Shown: piece by piece, positions 11,570 through 21,819 of the stretch
Layout of the letters: the number at the start of each line of letters is the position of its first letter
Numbering within the stretch: position 1 is the stretch's first letter
NCBI GenBank assembly: GCA_039566865.1
Contig: CM076956.1
Span: forward strand, 6,149,511 to 6,213,510
Length of the DNA stretch: 64,000 bases
DNA from: Aurelia coerulea
Taxonomy: Eukaryota > Cnidaria > Scyphozoa > Semaeostomeae > Ulmaridae
Reading direction: 5' to 3'
Made by a program: the position numbers and the translations under genes
Notes under the pieces: model-generated
Databases searched by the model: none
What the model was told of the DNA's origin: nothing
Seen by the model: the letters and a program-made list of their open reading frames with translations, nothing else

Positions 11570-12064
11570 GCTCAAATCTTTCAAATCTTTAAAACGGTGG
11601 GTGTCAAATCCTATGGCATTTTTTTAATTGAATGGCTTGAAAGGAACTCATGGTACTTAGCTGTAAATCTGCCGTGGAAGTTTTTTGATATCTTGATTTT
11701 TCCCAAAATAGCAGCAATTTCATTATTTTTGAAAAAATCATGGAAAATTTTGAAATAATTTAAATCATCGCAAATCCTAAACCAAGGGAGAACAAATAAT
11801 ATAACCTTCAAGAAAACCATAGTTTATGAAGGTCTACAATATGGTTGCAAGCTGAAATCTGTAGCTTTTCTGGTTTAGGATTTAGAAATTTGATGACGTC
11901 ATAGCCTCAAATTTGATGAATGCTGCCATTTTGAAACTAACCAAGATATCAATAAATTTCCACAGCAGTTGTACAGCAAAAAACGCGAAGTTCCGTTCAA
12001 GCCATTTAATTCAAAGAAAACTGTAATAGAATTTTACAGCGACCTTTTTAGAGATTTGAGCTCA
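11570..12064. mobile_element. Foldback MITE, family B, copy 3
   Basis: The left end GCTCAAATCTTTCAAATC, then GGTGGGTGTCAAATCC, is inverted at the right as GCGACCTTTTTAGAGATTTG, then AGC. Overall layout matches the other family B copies but it is more diverged. It lies just downstream of the 3' end of the first otopetrin gene. Confidence 0.65.
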
Positions 12065-12107
12065 ATGTTAACATTTCATCAATTATATGATTGTGATTAG
12101 ATTGTCA

Positions 12108-13775
12108 TCAATATTCATCAGACCAGAGGAGAATTTCCAGTAAGCTTGAACATGATATGAACCTGTACAGTACACACAATGGGAATAATGCGAATTTAAT
12201 TGATCTCCAAAGAGTTATTCCGTAGTATCGACATTGCACAGGAGCGGCGAAGGGGATTCTCAGGTCGAAGATAGACTCTGTTACCCACAATGCAGCATTG
12301 GTGAAGAGTAAAAACATTAGGCCATTAGGCCCAAATGAGCAGCAGTTTCGGCTTGACGAACCAAGACCGTTCCTGAATGCCTTTGCAATAACTATTGTTT
12401 GAGAGAGAACTTGGAAGACTCTCATCAGGGATATGAAAAATATCAAGGTCCCAAACAGGCTGGAAAATAACTGTGAGATTCCAGCAACGACAGAGAATTC
12501 CGCATACAACAGATACCCGAGCATCGGTAGAAGTATGAGGATGTCCAGTCCACTCATGGCAGTTAGTGATATCCGGTCACGTGACATATCATGAAGGCAT
12601 AACCAACTTGCGACAGTCATGGTTGAAAATATTGCGACCTGGTATGAATAATAGACCGTCAAAGAGAGCTCCCGGTCAATACGGTTTGATAGTAATAACA
12701 ACCCAGATAATACTAGACCGACGAAAACGAAAGAACCGATAACGAGTCCGCATGAAACCAAAGGCACTGACTTCTTGCTTGTTTCGACATTTGTCGTAAG
12801 GAGTTCTGATTGCGTGATTGGGCCTGTGATGTATCGAAACGTGCGCACCTGCGGAGCATTTGTTCGAATCTCATTATAATCATCATCAATATAAATATCA
12901 TGCACCTCCGCAGTGAGGCTTCGCATGTTCAACCATATTTGATACGCAGCTCCTGAAGCGATAATCATGAACTGAATGACAAGGGGGTACATGTAAGGCT
13001 CGCTGTTTTCAATTATCTGTACTGTCAGCCGTGCTTTCTTCATATATATCTTAGAGTACTCATGGCGTAGGAATTCAAGGCTGTGTGTAGAGTGCACCGA
13101 GAATTCATGGAACCATAAGAAAATGTTAGTTCCAATTAAATGCATAAGCAATAACCTGGAACTTAGACTCTCTTTGATATGCTGTCCTAGATATTTTCCA
13201 AGGAATAAAACCTGGAACGCCACATAGAAAAGCTTGCAGTTGATGAATACCAGATCAATTACTGTTCTATCCACTTCAATGTACAGTACAAATCGAATTG
13301 CATCGAGAAATATCGTTGCCAAGCTACATGGTATCAGCGCGATTATATATGATCTGCGGGATGTCTGCGTTTTTATTGGTTGCGTGTCTTCATTCCAGCT
13401 TGTTTTGCAGCCAAGGAATAACCCGTAACCAACGAATGCGGGACCGATGAGACAAATCACGAACACATGAAGCCAATACAGGTCGATTAATTGCACCCAG
13501 AAACTGATCGCTAATGAACTTGCACCCGTTATCAAACAGAGCAAGTATAAAATACTTATTGACATGTTATGAGCACGATTTAGCTCTTCATCATTACCCC
13601 CATCGTTTTGTCTGTTGCTCTTTGACAGGCAGCAGTGCCAACAAGAGCTACAACTGCAATTTTGATCTGATCCTGGACTTCTGAGCTCTTCTGAATTTCT
13701 GTCATAGGCCATCTTGTTTGGTGTCCCGTCAGATTTCTTTAAAAATAGCAAATCGTCTCGTTTCAAGCAAGACAT
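12108..13775 (-). CDS. Otopetrin-like proton channel, divergent paralogue A
   Basis: This single-exon frame encodes 555 residues with 12 predicted membrane segments (about 71-95, 100-123, 143-168, 173-197, 207-228, 261-282, then six more from about 330 to 551). Family marks are HLIGTN in TM5 (212-217), the SEPYMYP entry to TM6, and a C-terminal YRF...LLE...W segment. Otopetrins are plasma-membrane proton channels. The conserved TM6 glutamate is Gln268 here, and the His of the terminal RFHS motif is Ile540, so proton conduction may be altered. The N terminus has a Cys-rich stretch, CSCSSCWHCC (40-49). It is divergent from paralogue B with 2.1 kb between start codons. Length is typical of the family. 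Confidence 0.88.
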   Translation of the reverse strand: MSCLKRDDLLFLKKSDGTPNKMAYDRNSEELRSPGSDQNCSCSSCWHCCLSKSNRQNDGGNDEELNRAHNMSISILYLLCLITGASSLAISFWVQLIDLYWLHVFVICLIGPAFVGYGLFLGCKTSWNEDTQPIKTQTSRRSYIIALIPCSLATIFLDAIRFVLYIEVDRTVIDLVFINCKLFYVAFQVLFLGKYLGQHIKESLSSRLLLMHLIGTNIFLWFHEFSVHSTHSLEFLRHEYSKIYMKKARLTVQIIENSEPYMYPLVIQFMIIASGAAYQIWLNMRSLTAEVHDIYIDDDYNEIRTNAPQVRTFRYITGPITQSELLTTNVETSKKSVPLVSCGLVIGSFVFVGLVLSGLLLLSNRIDRELSLTVYYSYQVAIFSTMTVASWLCLHDMSRDRISLTAMSGLDILILLPMLGYLLYAEFSVVAGISQLFSSLFGTLIFFISLMRVFQVLSQTIVIAKAFRNGLGSSSRNCCSFGPNGLMFLLFTNAALWVTESIFDLRIPFAAPVQCRYYGITLWRSIKFALFPLCVLYRFISCSSLLEILLWSDEY

Positions 13776-14084
13776 GAGTAAGCATTATTTTCTAATCAAT
13801 AGGAATATCTTTCAGACTTATTGCTCTGTATTTTATGTTTCAGTCTCTGTTTTCTTTTATTTTGTCCTTTTATCACATGGCTTGCTATAATTATCTCCAC
13901 ATAGCACCAAAACTTGAACGTAACTTCTTTCAGACTTAGAAGATTTTACCTCCCACGCAATTCGGATGTCCTATCGTTCATCAGTTTGGTACTTGGTGAT
14001 GCTAAACGTCCTAAGAACAGCATGCATCACATTTTGTTCTGAAAAGTAAAGTTTTCTTAAATTTTCTTCGCCGGCTGTTTTCCC

Positions 14085-14410
14085 TTATTGATGTATTCGA
14101 CCAGAACCAATGTCTGAACTGTTTACAGACAATCAGAGCAGAATGCTTTGCATCTTGTTCTAGACATTTAAATGTTCAATATTCTTCTTTGCTCTGTTTT
14201 CCTTTATTGACATATTTCTACCAGAAACAATCTTCGCTGCCCAGCAATTTTCGATGCATTTCCATCAGAACCAGTCTCTGAACTATGTCCACAAACAATC
14301 AGAGCAGAATGCTTTGCATCTTGTTTTAGAAATTTAAATATTGCTATTTAATCTGTTTTCCTTTATTTAAGTATTTCTACCAGAAACAATCTTCGCTGCT
14401 CAGCAATTGT
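14085..14410. repeat. Tandem direct duplication of about 160 bp
   Basis: Two diverged copies share AATCAGAGCAGAATGCTTTG, then CATCTTGTT, and later CTACCAGAAACAATCTTCGC. The offset between copies is about 160-166 bp. Confidence 0.75.
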
Positions 14411-14904
14411 TAGTATTATTGATTCATTTTTACTTCTTTCTATAACTTCATTCAAGCTGTATAACAGCAACACGAAACAAAACATGTGTTTCCATCCGAC
14501 GATCAACTTTTGAACAGTTAACCTCTTTAACTGGTTTTCTATTATCTTTTTTTGCCCCTACACCAGTTGGCACTGCGACAGATTTGTTTCAAAGCTGACA
14601 GAAAGGTCTTGCGCAAGTGAAATAAGGATACATAGATCATTGATCCCTTTCTTGAAACCTGTTACCAGTAAGAGAATTTGTTTATCTTAATCCATCTAAT
14701 TAAACATTTTAAGATCTGTCTGGTTCGTTAGGATATAATTTGCTTTAATTGCGAAGCTACAAGCTATTGACGACATAGGATAGGCATTTATATATTCCTG
14801 CAAAAGCTAGAATTTTTGTCATCCGTAGGGTGAATTTCTGCTATCACACTTTGGCACGGTCCTTCAGCAATGATTCCATCAGAAAAAACACATCTGCTCA
14901 GGCC

Positions 14905-15085
14905 GATTTTTATCAAACAATTTACTGGGGGAGTAAAAAAAAAGTTAACACGTTTCGTGGGCTGTGGAATGAAAAGTACGTGGCCGATATTCAAAACTGA
15001 AAAGTTAATCTATCAGTCAAAGGCTAATTTAGATGTGAACATTTTGTTTGGTAAAATCACTCATCTTTTAGAGCCAGAAATTCAA
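14905..15085. repeat. Dispersed repeat, family F
   Basis: Shared blocks GATATTCAAAACTGAAA, AATCTATCAGTC and AATCACTCATCTTTTAGAG recur in the same order and orientation at about 33625-33765, inside an intron of the first P4HTM-like gene. Confidence 0.65.
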
Positions 15086-15888
15086 CACAATTGTATAATC
15101 TAGATCTAAGATTAAAATACGGATTCCAGCTCGATTACAGAGCCCAAATCGAGATCTTTGTCCAATTGAAACGTCTTTTGCATAAAGCAGATTACAAAAT
15201 ACCATAACAGATTCATACAGTCATCTGAAACCTTGCAATTCCTCGAGAAATTTAGACATCAAAGACACAAATAGGGCTTTCTTTGAAAGTACGAGCAGTT
15301 CGTTGCCTGCCATGGAAACCAGTCCCACTTTTGCGATTCTTATGAATCTGGATTGCTAATAAATGAGCGGATTCCAGATCGAAGAATCCAAGATTAGAAT
15401 CTGGGATCTGGGATTTAATATGTAGAGTGTGTAGTCCCAATCTCGTGAATATTGAATGAATTACAAGAAGCATGATCTCTTGATATTTGATTCAGTTATC
15501 GGTCTCAGTGATTTACTCACCCGTGAAAAACGATCGCTGGTGTGCTGGTTTGCTTGATCTTAAGGTACAGCGCCACAAGTTTGTAAACAACTATTTTAAC
15601 GTCTGTTGTATCTCATGGCAGAGAAATTTCAGACTGATGTTAGTAAGAGAATTGTACTCTTTTTTCACTCGAAGACTGCTCAAATCCTGTCTGCATTCGT
15701 CTTGTGGAAACTGTAAGGAGTCATTCACGAGAATATACTTCAACACCAGTTGTTACTATATCGCAGAAGTGAGCTGAGATTTTACAGCTAGCTTTAGGCC
15801 ATGGTTGAAATTTAAGGCCTTTATCGAGGAAGGTTCAAAAGAATTACTTTGCCCATACGTGAAGATATCTTATAATTTGATTATTCAA

Positions 15889-17499
15889 ATGGGTTCCAGC
15901 ACAAATCAAATGGCCGCCTCCTCAGAGGAAACAGCAACAAGAACTGCAGCAGCGCAGCAACCAGAAAGATTCGATACTGCCCAGCAACTGGAATTACAAC
16001 ATCGAAATCAACATGAAGCTGATAAAGATCGGACTGTGGAATCCTTTGTTTATCTCTATTTTCTTGTCTCAGTTGGCTTTATTATGGCTGTTATGTATTT
16101 TGTATCTCCACAAATGCCAGCATATCCCAAGCATCAACATGAAATAAGCTTGGATATATTCTGCGCCTGTTGTATTTTTATATCGATATTATGGATGAGT
16201 TTTATGCTGCTTCGCCAACAAACATCATCAGTTGTGCAATTTACAGATTTCCCAAAAAGATACACCAGACCTCTACTTATTGCAATTTACTTATTTGGAA
16301 TATCATGCATTGTTACAGACACAATAACGTTATGGATCCTTATTGGCTGCATTAAAACAATGTATTTCCGGTTTGCTTTGACATCCCTCAAGCTGTTGTT
16401 CTCAATATTCCTGATGCTTTTCCTGAGAAAATATTCTTCTGCTGTACTATTTGGTGTCAATATTCCGGTGTTCCATATTTTAGGAACATGTATCTGTCTA
16501 ATGCTGAGAACAGCACTTGGGAATTCACGCCCATTGCTGCCGAAGACATTTTGGGTTGAATCATCCGAATGTGCGAATTTATTCACCAATCCTGCAATGG
16601 CCGATGAAGACCAATACATAATTGCTTTTGATCAAGAATTCTACATAACCATCATTGTTATTTTGCTCATAATATGGACAAACATCAAGCCTTGTCCTAA
16701 ACCAGCTACAAAACCTTTACACTTCACCTATCATGTCATTGATGAGCAAGTAGATCTCTCATTGGACACTTCCCTCGATACTGAGCCATCACATGACTAC
16801 AACCACTCACAATCCATAAGCGAGGCTATTCAAAAAGAGCCGAACATTGATATGGGCCTAGTATTTGGCCTCACAATTGGTGCTATATTATCAATCCCGT
16901 ATACGTTTTGGTGGGAGAAAAGTTTTCTGACAGATAAAAGAATAGAACTGTTTTCCTTTCATTTGATGTTCATCATCTCAATGTTACTTGCAACTCTCCT
17001 GTCATCAATCAAACTGCGAAATTTTCCAATTCCAAGGATTTCAGGGATCTCCTTCCCAGTGACAGTGCTTCTCTTCGTGTTGCTATTTTGCTGCACGTGG
17101 TATTCCTGGTTTTCAATTCTCGCATCTGGCATAGAGATGAAACGGGAACACTTCACGAGGCTAGTGACCCTGGCTTTCAGTGATCATTGCCTCTTTTTTG
17201 TACAAGTCGTGTTTCAAGGCTATCTTATCGTCAAAGCATACTCTTACTGCCAAGTTGTTTTGAAGCCAAATTCATCAAACACGGTTCGACAGTGTATTCT
17301 GTTTTTGATGGTTTGTAATTTCGTGCTGTGGATACACGTGGTTTACTTTGACTTGAACCATAAAGACAAAACTGAATTACAAATCAGCTTTTATGGTGGT
17401 AAATTATGGAACATGATAAGCAAGAGTACATACCCTCTTTGCATGTATTACAGACTGTTTTCTAGTTTATGTTTATTTGAAATTTGCTTCTTATTCTAA
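15889..17499 (+). CDS. Otopetrin-like proton channel, divergent paralogue B
   Basis: The first ATG in the frame is at 15889. The open frame runs 28 codons further upstream but without an ATG, so this start is chosen. It is a single exon of 536 residues. A hydrophilic Ala/Gln/Thr-rich N terminus (1-50) is followed by 12 predicted membrane segments. Family marks are FHILGT in TM5 (195-200), a TM6 ending in LLIIW, and the C-terminal YYRL.SS..LFE segment. Aligned back from the TM6 Trp, Glu250 matches the conserved TM6 glutamate, but the histidine of the terminal RFHS motif is Phe524. It is the most diverged of the three copies. It converges on paralogue C downstream. Confidence 0.85.
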   Translation: MGSSTNQMAASSEETATRTAAAQQPERFDTAQQLELQHRNQHEADKDRTVESFVYLYFLVSVGFIMAVMYFVSPQMPAYPKHQHEISLDIFCACCIFISILWMSFMLLRQQTSSVVQFTDFPKRYTRPLLIAIYLFGISCIVTDTITLWILIGCIKTMYFRFALTSLKLLFSIFLMLFLRKYSSAVLFGVNIPVFHILGTCICLMLRTALGNSRPLLPKTFWVESSECANLFTNPAMADEDQYIIAFDQEFYITIIVILLIIWTNIKPCPKPATKPLHFTYHVIDEQVDLSLDTSLDTEPSHDYNHSQSISEAIQKEPNIDMGLVFGLTIGAILSIPYTFWWEKSFLTDKRIELFSFHLMFIISMLLATLLSSIKLRNFPIPRISGISFPVTVLLFVLLFCCTWYSWFSILASGIEMKREHFTRLVTLAFSDHCLFFVQVVFQGYLIVKAYSYCQVVLKPNSSNTVRQCILFLMVCNFVLWIHVVYFDLNHKDKTELQISFYGGKLWNMISKSTYPLCMYYRLFSSLCLFEICFLF

Positions 17500-20058
17500 T
17501 TTTTCAGAACACTAGGAGAACGAATTTTAAAAGAACGGTATAGAACACTGAGCACTAAAATGTAATGTAGAAGTCTTGAAGTTGCTTATGTTCACCCAAA
17601 ATTATTCCAGACTTTTCTGTATTTTGAGTAAGACTACTGACAGGCGTGATCTTTGCAGTGCATTCATCCCATACCCCCATTTTGCTTCTCATCAATTGCA
17701 ATGATTCTTAACGCCCATCCATGACAAAGGTATTACTTTCCATTGTCTTCACTTAAGGTTTTTGTCATTTCGAAACTGCTAGAAATTATTTGATTCTTTC
17801 TTTGAAGACTGTTTGATATGTTTTAATAGATATATGAACAAGGACAGATTCTGTAAGACAGTAGCATGAGTTGCTTTTGTTGACACCTGAATTCAAAACG
17901 ATTTGCAATCGCAGACAAAGGAAATTCCCTCAACCAGTAATTCAAAACAAACAAAGTCGCAAAAGTTTCTCTGAAACCCAGGTAGTTAGCTCGCTTGTTG
18001 TGCATTCCAGAAGTTGTTTTTAAGAACAAATATGAGCATAGATCAAAAGAAGAAGGATATATCTACACATCTCCCTCGGGCATTTTATTTATCTGGTTCA
18101 AAAGCCGATTGGGAGGCGATTCGATTCTCTTTTGGTTTTGGGTGTTATCAAAATACTTCTGCTCAGCTTCTGAACCAAATAGATAAAATGTCCGAGGTAC
18201 ATATGTAGATCTATTCTTCTTCTTTCGATATATGCTCATGTCTGCTCTTAAAAACAATACGAGTGCGCTAGCTACCTGGGTTTCGGAGAAATTTTTGCGG
18301 CTCCGTTTGTTTAAATTACTGGTTGAGGGAATTTCCTTTGTCTGCGATATCAAATCGCTTTGAATTCAGGTGTCAACAAAAGCAACTCATGCTATTGTCT
18401 TACAAAATCTGTCCTTGTTAGCTAATACCAACATTGTAGAATTAAGTAGCAAAAACGACCTTCATAAAAGTAAAAATAAATCCCTTGGCAGTCCAAACCG
18501 TTGTTAGGAATTCCGACTGCTTAAAATTGCGTTAGATTTAAATGTCCATTTTTGTATATCTTTAAGAGTTGAAGACCTAGACTAGACTCTTATGCAGATT
18601 CTTGTAGACTCTTTAAACATTGACAACTAAAGAGGGCAAATCATCGTTCCTTCGTCTAACTGGCTTGCCTACACAGAACATCCAAAATTCAATTCAGTCA
18701 CGGAACCATTGTGAAATCGCTGCGAGCAATGTCAAATTCGTGAATATCCGTTCAAAGTTATCGGTCAAATATTTGATGGAATTATTTGAGATTAAATAAC
18801 TTTATTTACAATTACAATCAAATTAAAATCAAAGCTTAAAATTCAAGTTTGATACTTGAGCATAAGTTTCTCATATACAATTTTATTTGTGGAAGATACA
18901 GAAAATATATAACCATCTGTAATCACCTTGTCAACATTTCCAAACCTTTATGGAAACCATGCCACATATTTAGCAGAAAACATCATTATGTATGATCTAG
19001 CGTGGCGTACAATTTTTTAGCTTGCTTGTTGCCTCTGGTGCGTTTAGGCTAAACACATCTGAAACTTGTCGCTCAGAATCCAACTGTATCTTTATGATCG
19101 TTTATGGCACAAAAAATCTGATTGCACTGGCGAATTCTACGGTATTGAAACATGTAGAAAACATCTTCATTTGCACTGTATCTGTTGCTACTTGCTTGCA
19201 GTAGGGGGATAGAGTTTAGGATCTTTTAGAATTTAGCTTGTACAGCCCTTGTAAGATCGAAGTTCTTAGAACTCAAATATGAATGTAGATTGGTTTTGGA
19301 TTTGAATTGTTCTTTATATTTGTCAAGCGCAATTTGAGAGTAACCAATAAGGCTCTTAGTAATTGGCTGTCAGCACCTCCGTCTGTCAGTAGCTACCAAT
19401 GCGTATGGCTCATAAGTAAAGTACAACCGATTTTTAGTACCCTGGGCGACTGTATCTTCTTACAACATTCTGAGAAATTGAATGACTGTCAGTGCGGATT
19501 GTGACCTAGTGATCTGTGACGAATTTTCCTGTTCAGTAGCTTAGATTATACAATGTCTCCGCACCATATGCCACAACAAATCCGCGTGTCAAGCATCGCG
19601 TGTAGTAAGCCGTCAATGCAAACGCTGTTCAGTTACGATGTATAGTCGAAGCGCCATGTGCAATATGGTTGTGGTCTTATCATATTTTCGCTGAGAGGTG
19701 CACGTCGAAATGCATTCTGTATTGTTATCGCTTAATCATTAGTGCAAGATCGGATTGTTTACGATTGCTGTGTAGTTGACGAGCAACATGCAGTGTGGCC
19801 GTTTTAATTGCATGTGCGAAATGCCTTTCAACCTGCAGTGAGCACTGCTGCTGCTAAATATCGAGGTATCATGTGTGGTTTTGCAGTTTGTCTACTTGCA
19901 TCTTCACACTGCTAGAGGCACATCAAAATGCATTCCGTATTGCAGTCGCTTCGATTAATCATCATCGCAAAAGTAGTTTGTTTACGGAAGCTCTGTAGTT
20001 GAAGTGCAGCGTGCTGCGTTGCAACAAGAATGTCAAATTTCAATGATTATTACTCTTG
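17500..20058. other. Intergenic region between convergent otopetrins B and C
   Basis: Contains the complete family C foldback element at 17837-18420 and an imperfect direct duplication near 19690-20030 (GAAATGCATTCTGTATTG against AAAATGCATTCCGTATTG, each followed by related sequence). No gene recognised. Confidence 0.5.
17837..18420. mobile_element. Foldback MITE, family C, complete copy
   Basis: Two arms of about 290 bp are near-perfect inverted copies. The left starts ACAAGGACAGATTCTGTAAG and the right ends CTTACAAAATCTGTCCTTGT. Shared internal blocks include GTTGACACCTGAATTCAAA and CCTCAACCAGTAATT. The element is a giant hairpin with almost no loop, centred near 18130. All open frames within it are mirror images of each other. 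Confidence 0.9.
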
Positions 20059-21819
20059 CTACGAATGACAAGACTGTTTGAAATTCGTCCATACCTCAAA
20101 TAGACACGCAGCTGAGTGAAATCTAAAGAATATACACAGTGGATACGCAAGTATCGTGATTGCGTGCCATGTCCCTCCCCCAAATAGTTTATTCTGAACT
20201 GGCGTTGTTGCGCTGTTTCGTAGCTCAAAGAAAGAGTCTTGCGCCCATAGCGCAAAGTTTGTTGTTAACAAAAACAGGGCACACTGTCTCATTAAGTCTG
20301 TACATGAGCCTGTTGGGTTCGCTCGGAAACGTAACGCTTTGATTATTGCCGTAACTTGAAGCATTGATTCAAATAAGACAAGTACTGACTTTGTAGCGAC
20401 GTAACTTGAGAGTGACGCCATAGCCTTCATTTCAGATAATGCTGATGTGAAACCGAGGCCTGTGTAGAGAAAGACTCCAGTGAAAGAGACGATTAACAGA
20501 GTATCATCGGAGTCATATGAGTACCATGATGATAACTGAGTTTGTAATGCCTTTAGAAATACCCATAATGCAGTGCACATTACTGAATGCAACATGATTT
20601 GATATATATAATAAAAACGTAGTGCATGCTCCGAACCGTGATCTAACATCAACAAAGCAATTGCCATCAATAGGAACGCTGAAAGTAACACTCCAAACAG
20701 AAATCCGGGGTCGGAACTTGAGGTATACGAATCCCGGATCGCTTCTCGAGTTTCTTGGCATGACTTGCAAACGGACGCAGTCGAAATCGATCCGGACAAA
20801 GACATGTGACTTTGTGACCTGGACCAAGAAGTGGAAGGGGTGCTGCTCCCAATGTACCCACTACTTTCATCTTTGAAGTCCCCTGCTTCACTCGTGTTCC
20901 ATTCTGAGATTTCATCGTATATATAAATGTCTTGGGGATCCGGGTTCAAATCCCTCAAGCCGCTCCACATCATAAACAAAATGCCTCCAGCAATTAAAGA
21001 GTACTCCATTGTAAACGGGTATAAGTATGGCTCAGATGCGGCCCATATTTTCATCATTGGTGTTTCCTTGTTGCCGCACAAAATAGTGTCATTGAAATTA
21101 TTCAAACTGGAGCTCAAATCATTGTCAGATATCAAGCGAGCGTGACTGAAAAGCGCGCGAAACCACATACACACATTTGTTCCCAATATATGAAACAACA
21201 CTAATCGAATGTTCTGTGATTTGTGCAATGTTGCATTTGCGAATTTCCGTAGGAAAAGAATTTGCGAAATGATAAAAACAGCCTTGAACACGGAAAAGGC
21301 CATACTTGATAAACTGTTGGAGCATTGTGCATAAAATCCAATGTGGAGTATATCCATAACACAACTGCCTGCTCCAAATACATATGCACCGGCCATAAGA
21401 GGGCGATGTGAATGCGGCAGCGGGCTGATAAAGTCAACTGTTTTTCTATCATTTTGTTTGCAAAAGATATATAATATCCAGATGAGTGCAGGGCATATGC
21501 ATGTCATTAAAAAACCATCAATATGATCGCGTGTAACTCCAGTAACTTCCTTATCATTGTGCAGCCAGCTTGCTATGTTCATCACTATCCCTGCAGTAGT
21601 AAGGCATATAAGATACACAACACTAGCAATCTTGCCATCCGTTTTGTTTCCATCTCCAGGCAAAATAGGCTCGAGCAAATACACCAAAAACATGGTGAAA
21701 TTATTCGATATCTTATCCCATCGTTGCTGCTCGTTTTTAGCTGTCTTCAGCTCGCGACTTTGCTTCTCCTTGAGGGAGCTTTTCAGCTTGTCAATTGTGA
21801 TTAATTTGTCTCTAGGCAT
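20059..21819 (-). CDS. Otopetrin proton channel, conserved paralogue C
   Basis: A single exon encodes 586 residues. The cytosolic N terminus (1-60) is Lys/Glu-rich. Twelve membrane segments are seen in two six-helix halves (about 66-290 and 385-577), separated by a Ser-rich loop of about 100 residues. Motifs match vertebrate otopetrins closely: FHILGTN in TM5 (209-215), SEPYLYPFTMEYSLIAGG in TM6, QCALFLLTTNFALW in TM11 and FFRFHSAACLFEVW at the end. The TM6 glutamate (Glu272) and the terminal histidine (His568) are both present, so this is the copy most likely to be a working proton channel. It is intronless, like A and B, which suggests a family that expanded locally from an intronless parent. 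Confidence 0.95.
   Translation of the reverse strand: MPRDKLITIDKLKSSLKEKQSRELKTAKNEQQRWDKISNNFTMFLVYLLEPILPGDGNKTDGKIASVVYLICLTTAGIVMNIASWLHNDKEVTGVTRDHIDGFLMTCICPALIWILYIFCKQNDRKTVDFISPLPHSHRPLMAGAYVFGAGSCVMDILHIGFYAQCSNSLSSMAFSVFKAVFIISQILFLRKFANATLHKSQNIRLVLFHILGTNVCMWFRALFSHARLISDNDLSSSLNNFNDTILCGNKETPMMKIWAASEPYLYPFTMEYSLIAGGILFMMWSGLRDLNPDPQDIYIYDEISEWNTSEAGDFKDESSGYIGSSTPSTSWSRSQSHMSLSGSISTASVCKSCQETREAIRDSYTSSSDPGFLFGVLLSAFLLMAIALLMLDHGSEHALRFYYIYQIMLHSVMCTALWVFLKALQTQLSSWYSYDSDDTLLIVSFTGVFLYTGLGFTSALSEMKAMASLSSYVATKSVLVLFESMLQVTAIIKALRFRANPTGSCTDLMRQCALFLLTTNFALWAQDSFFELRNSATTPVQNKLFGGGTWHAITILAYPLCIFFRFHSAACLFEVWTNFKQSCHS

Larger units (their letters stand above)
13776..15888. other. 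Intergenic region between divergent otopetrins A and B
   Basis: This 2.1-kb region between two outward-facing genes should hold both promoters. It contains a direct duplication near 14085-14410 and one copy of a dispersed repeat at about 14905-15085. No gene or core promoter motif could be named. Confidence 0.5.

Noticed and set aside
15805..15888. Upstream extension of otopetrin B by 28 codons
   Set aside because: The extension begins at a TTG; the first in-frame ATG is at 15889 and the extra residues match nothing in the family.
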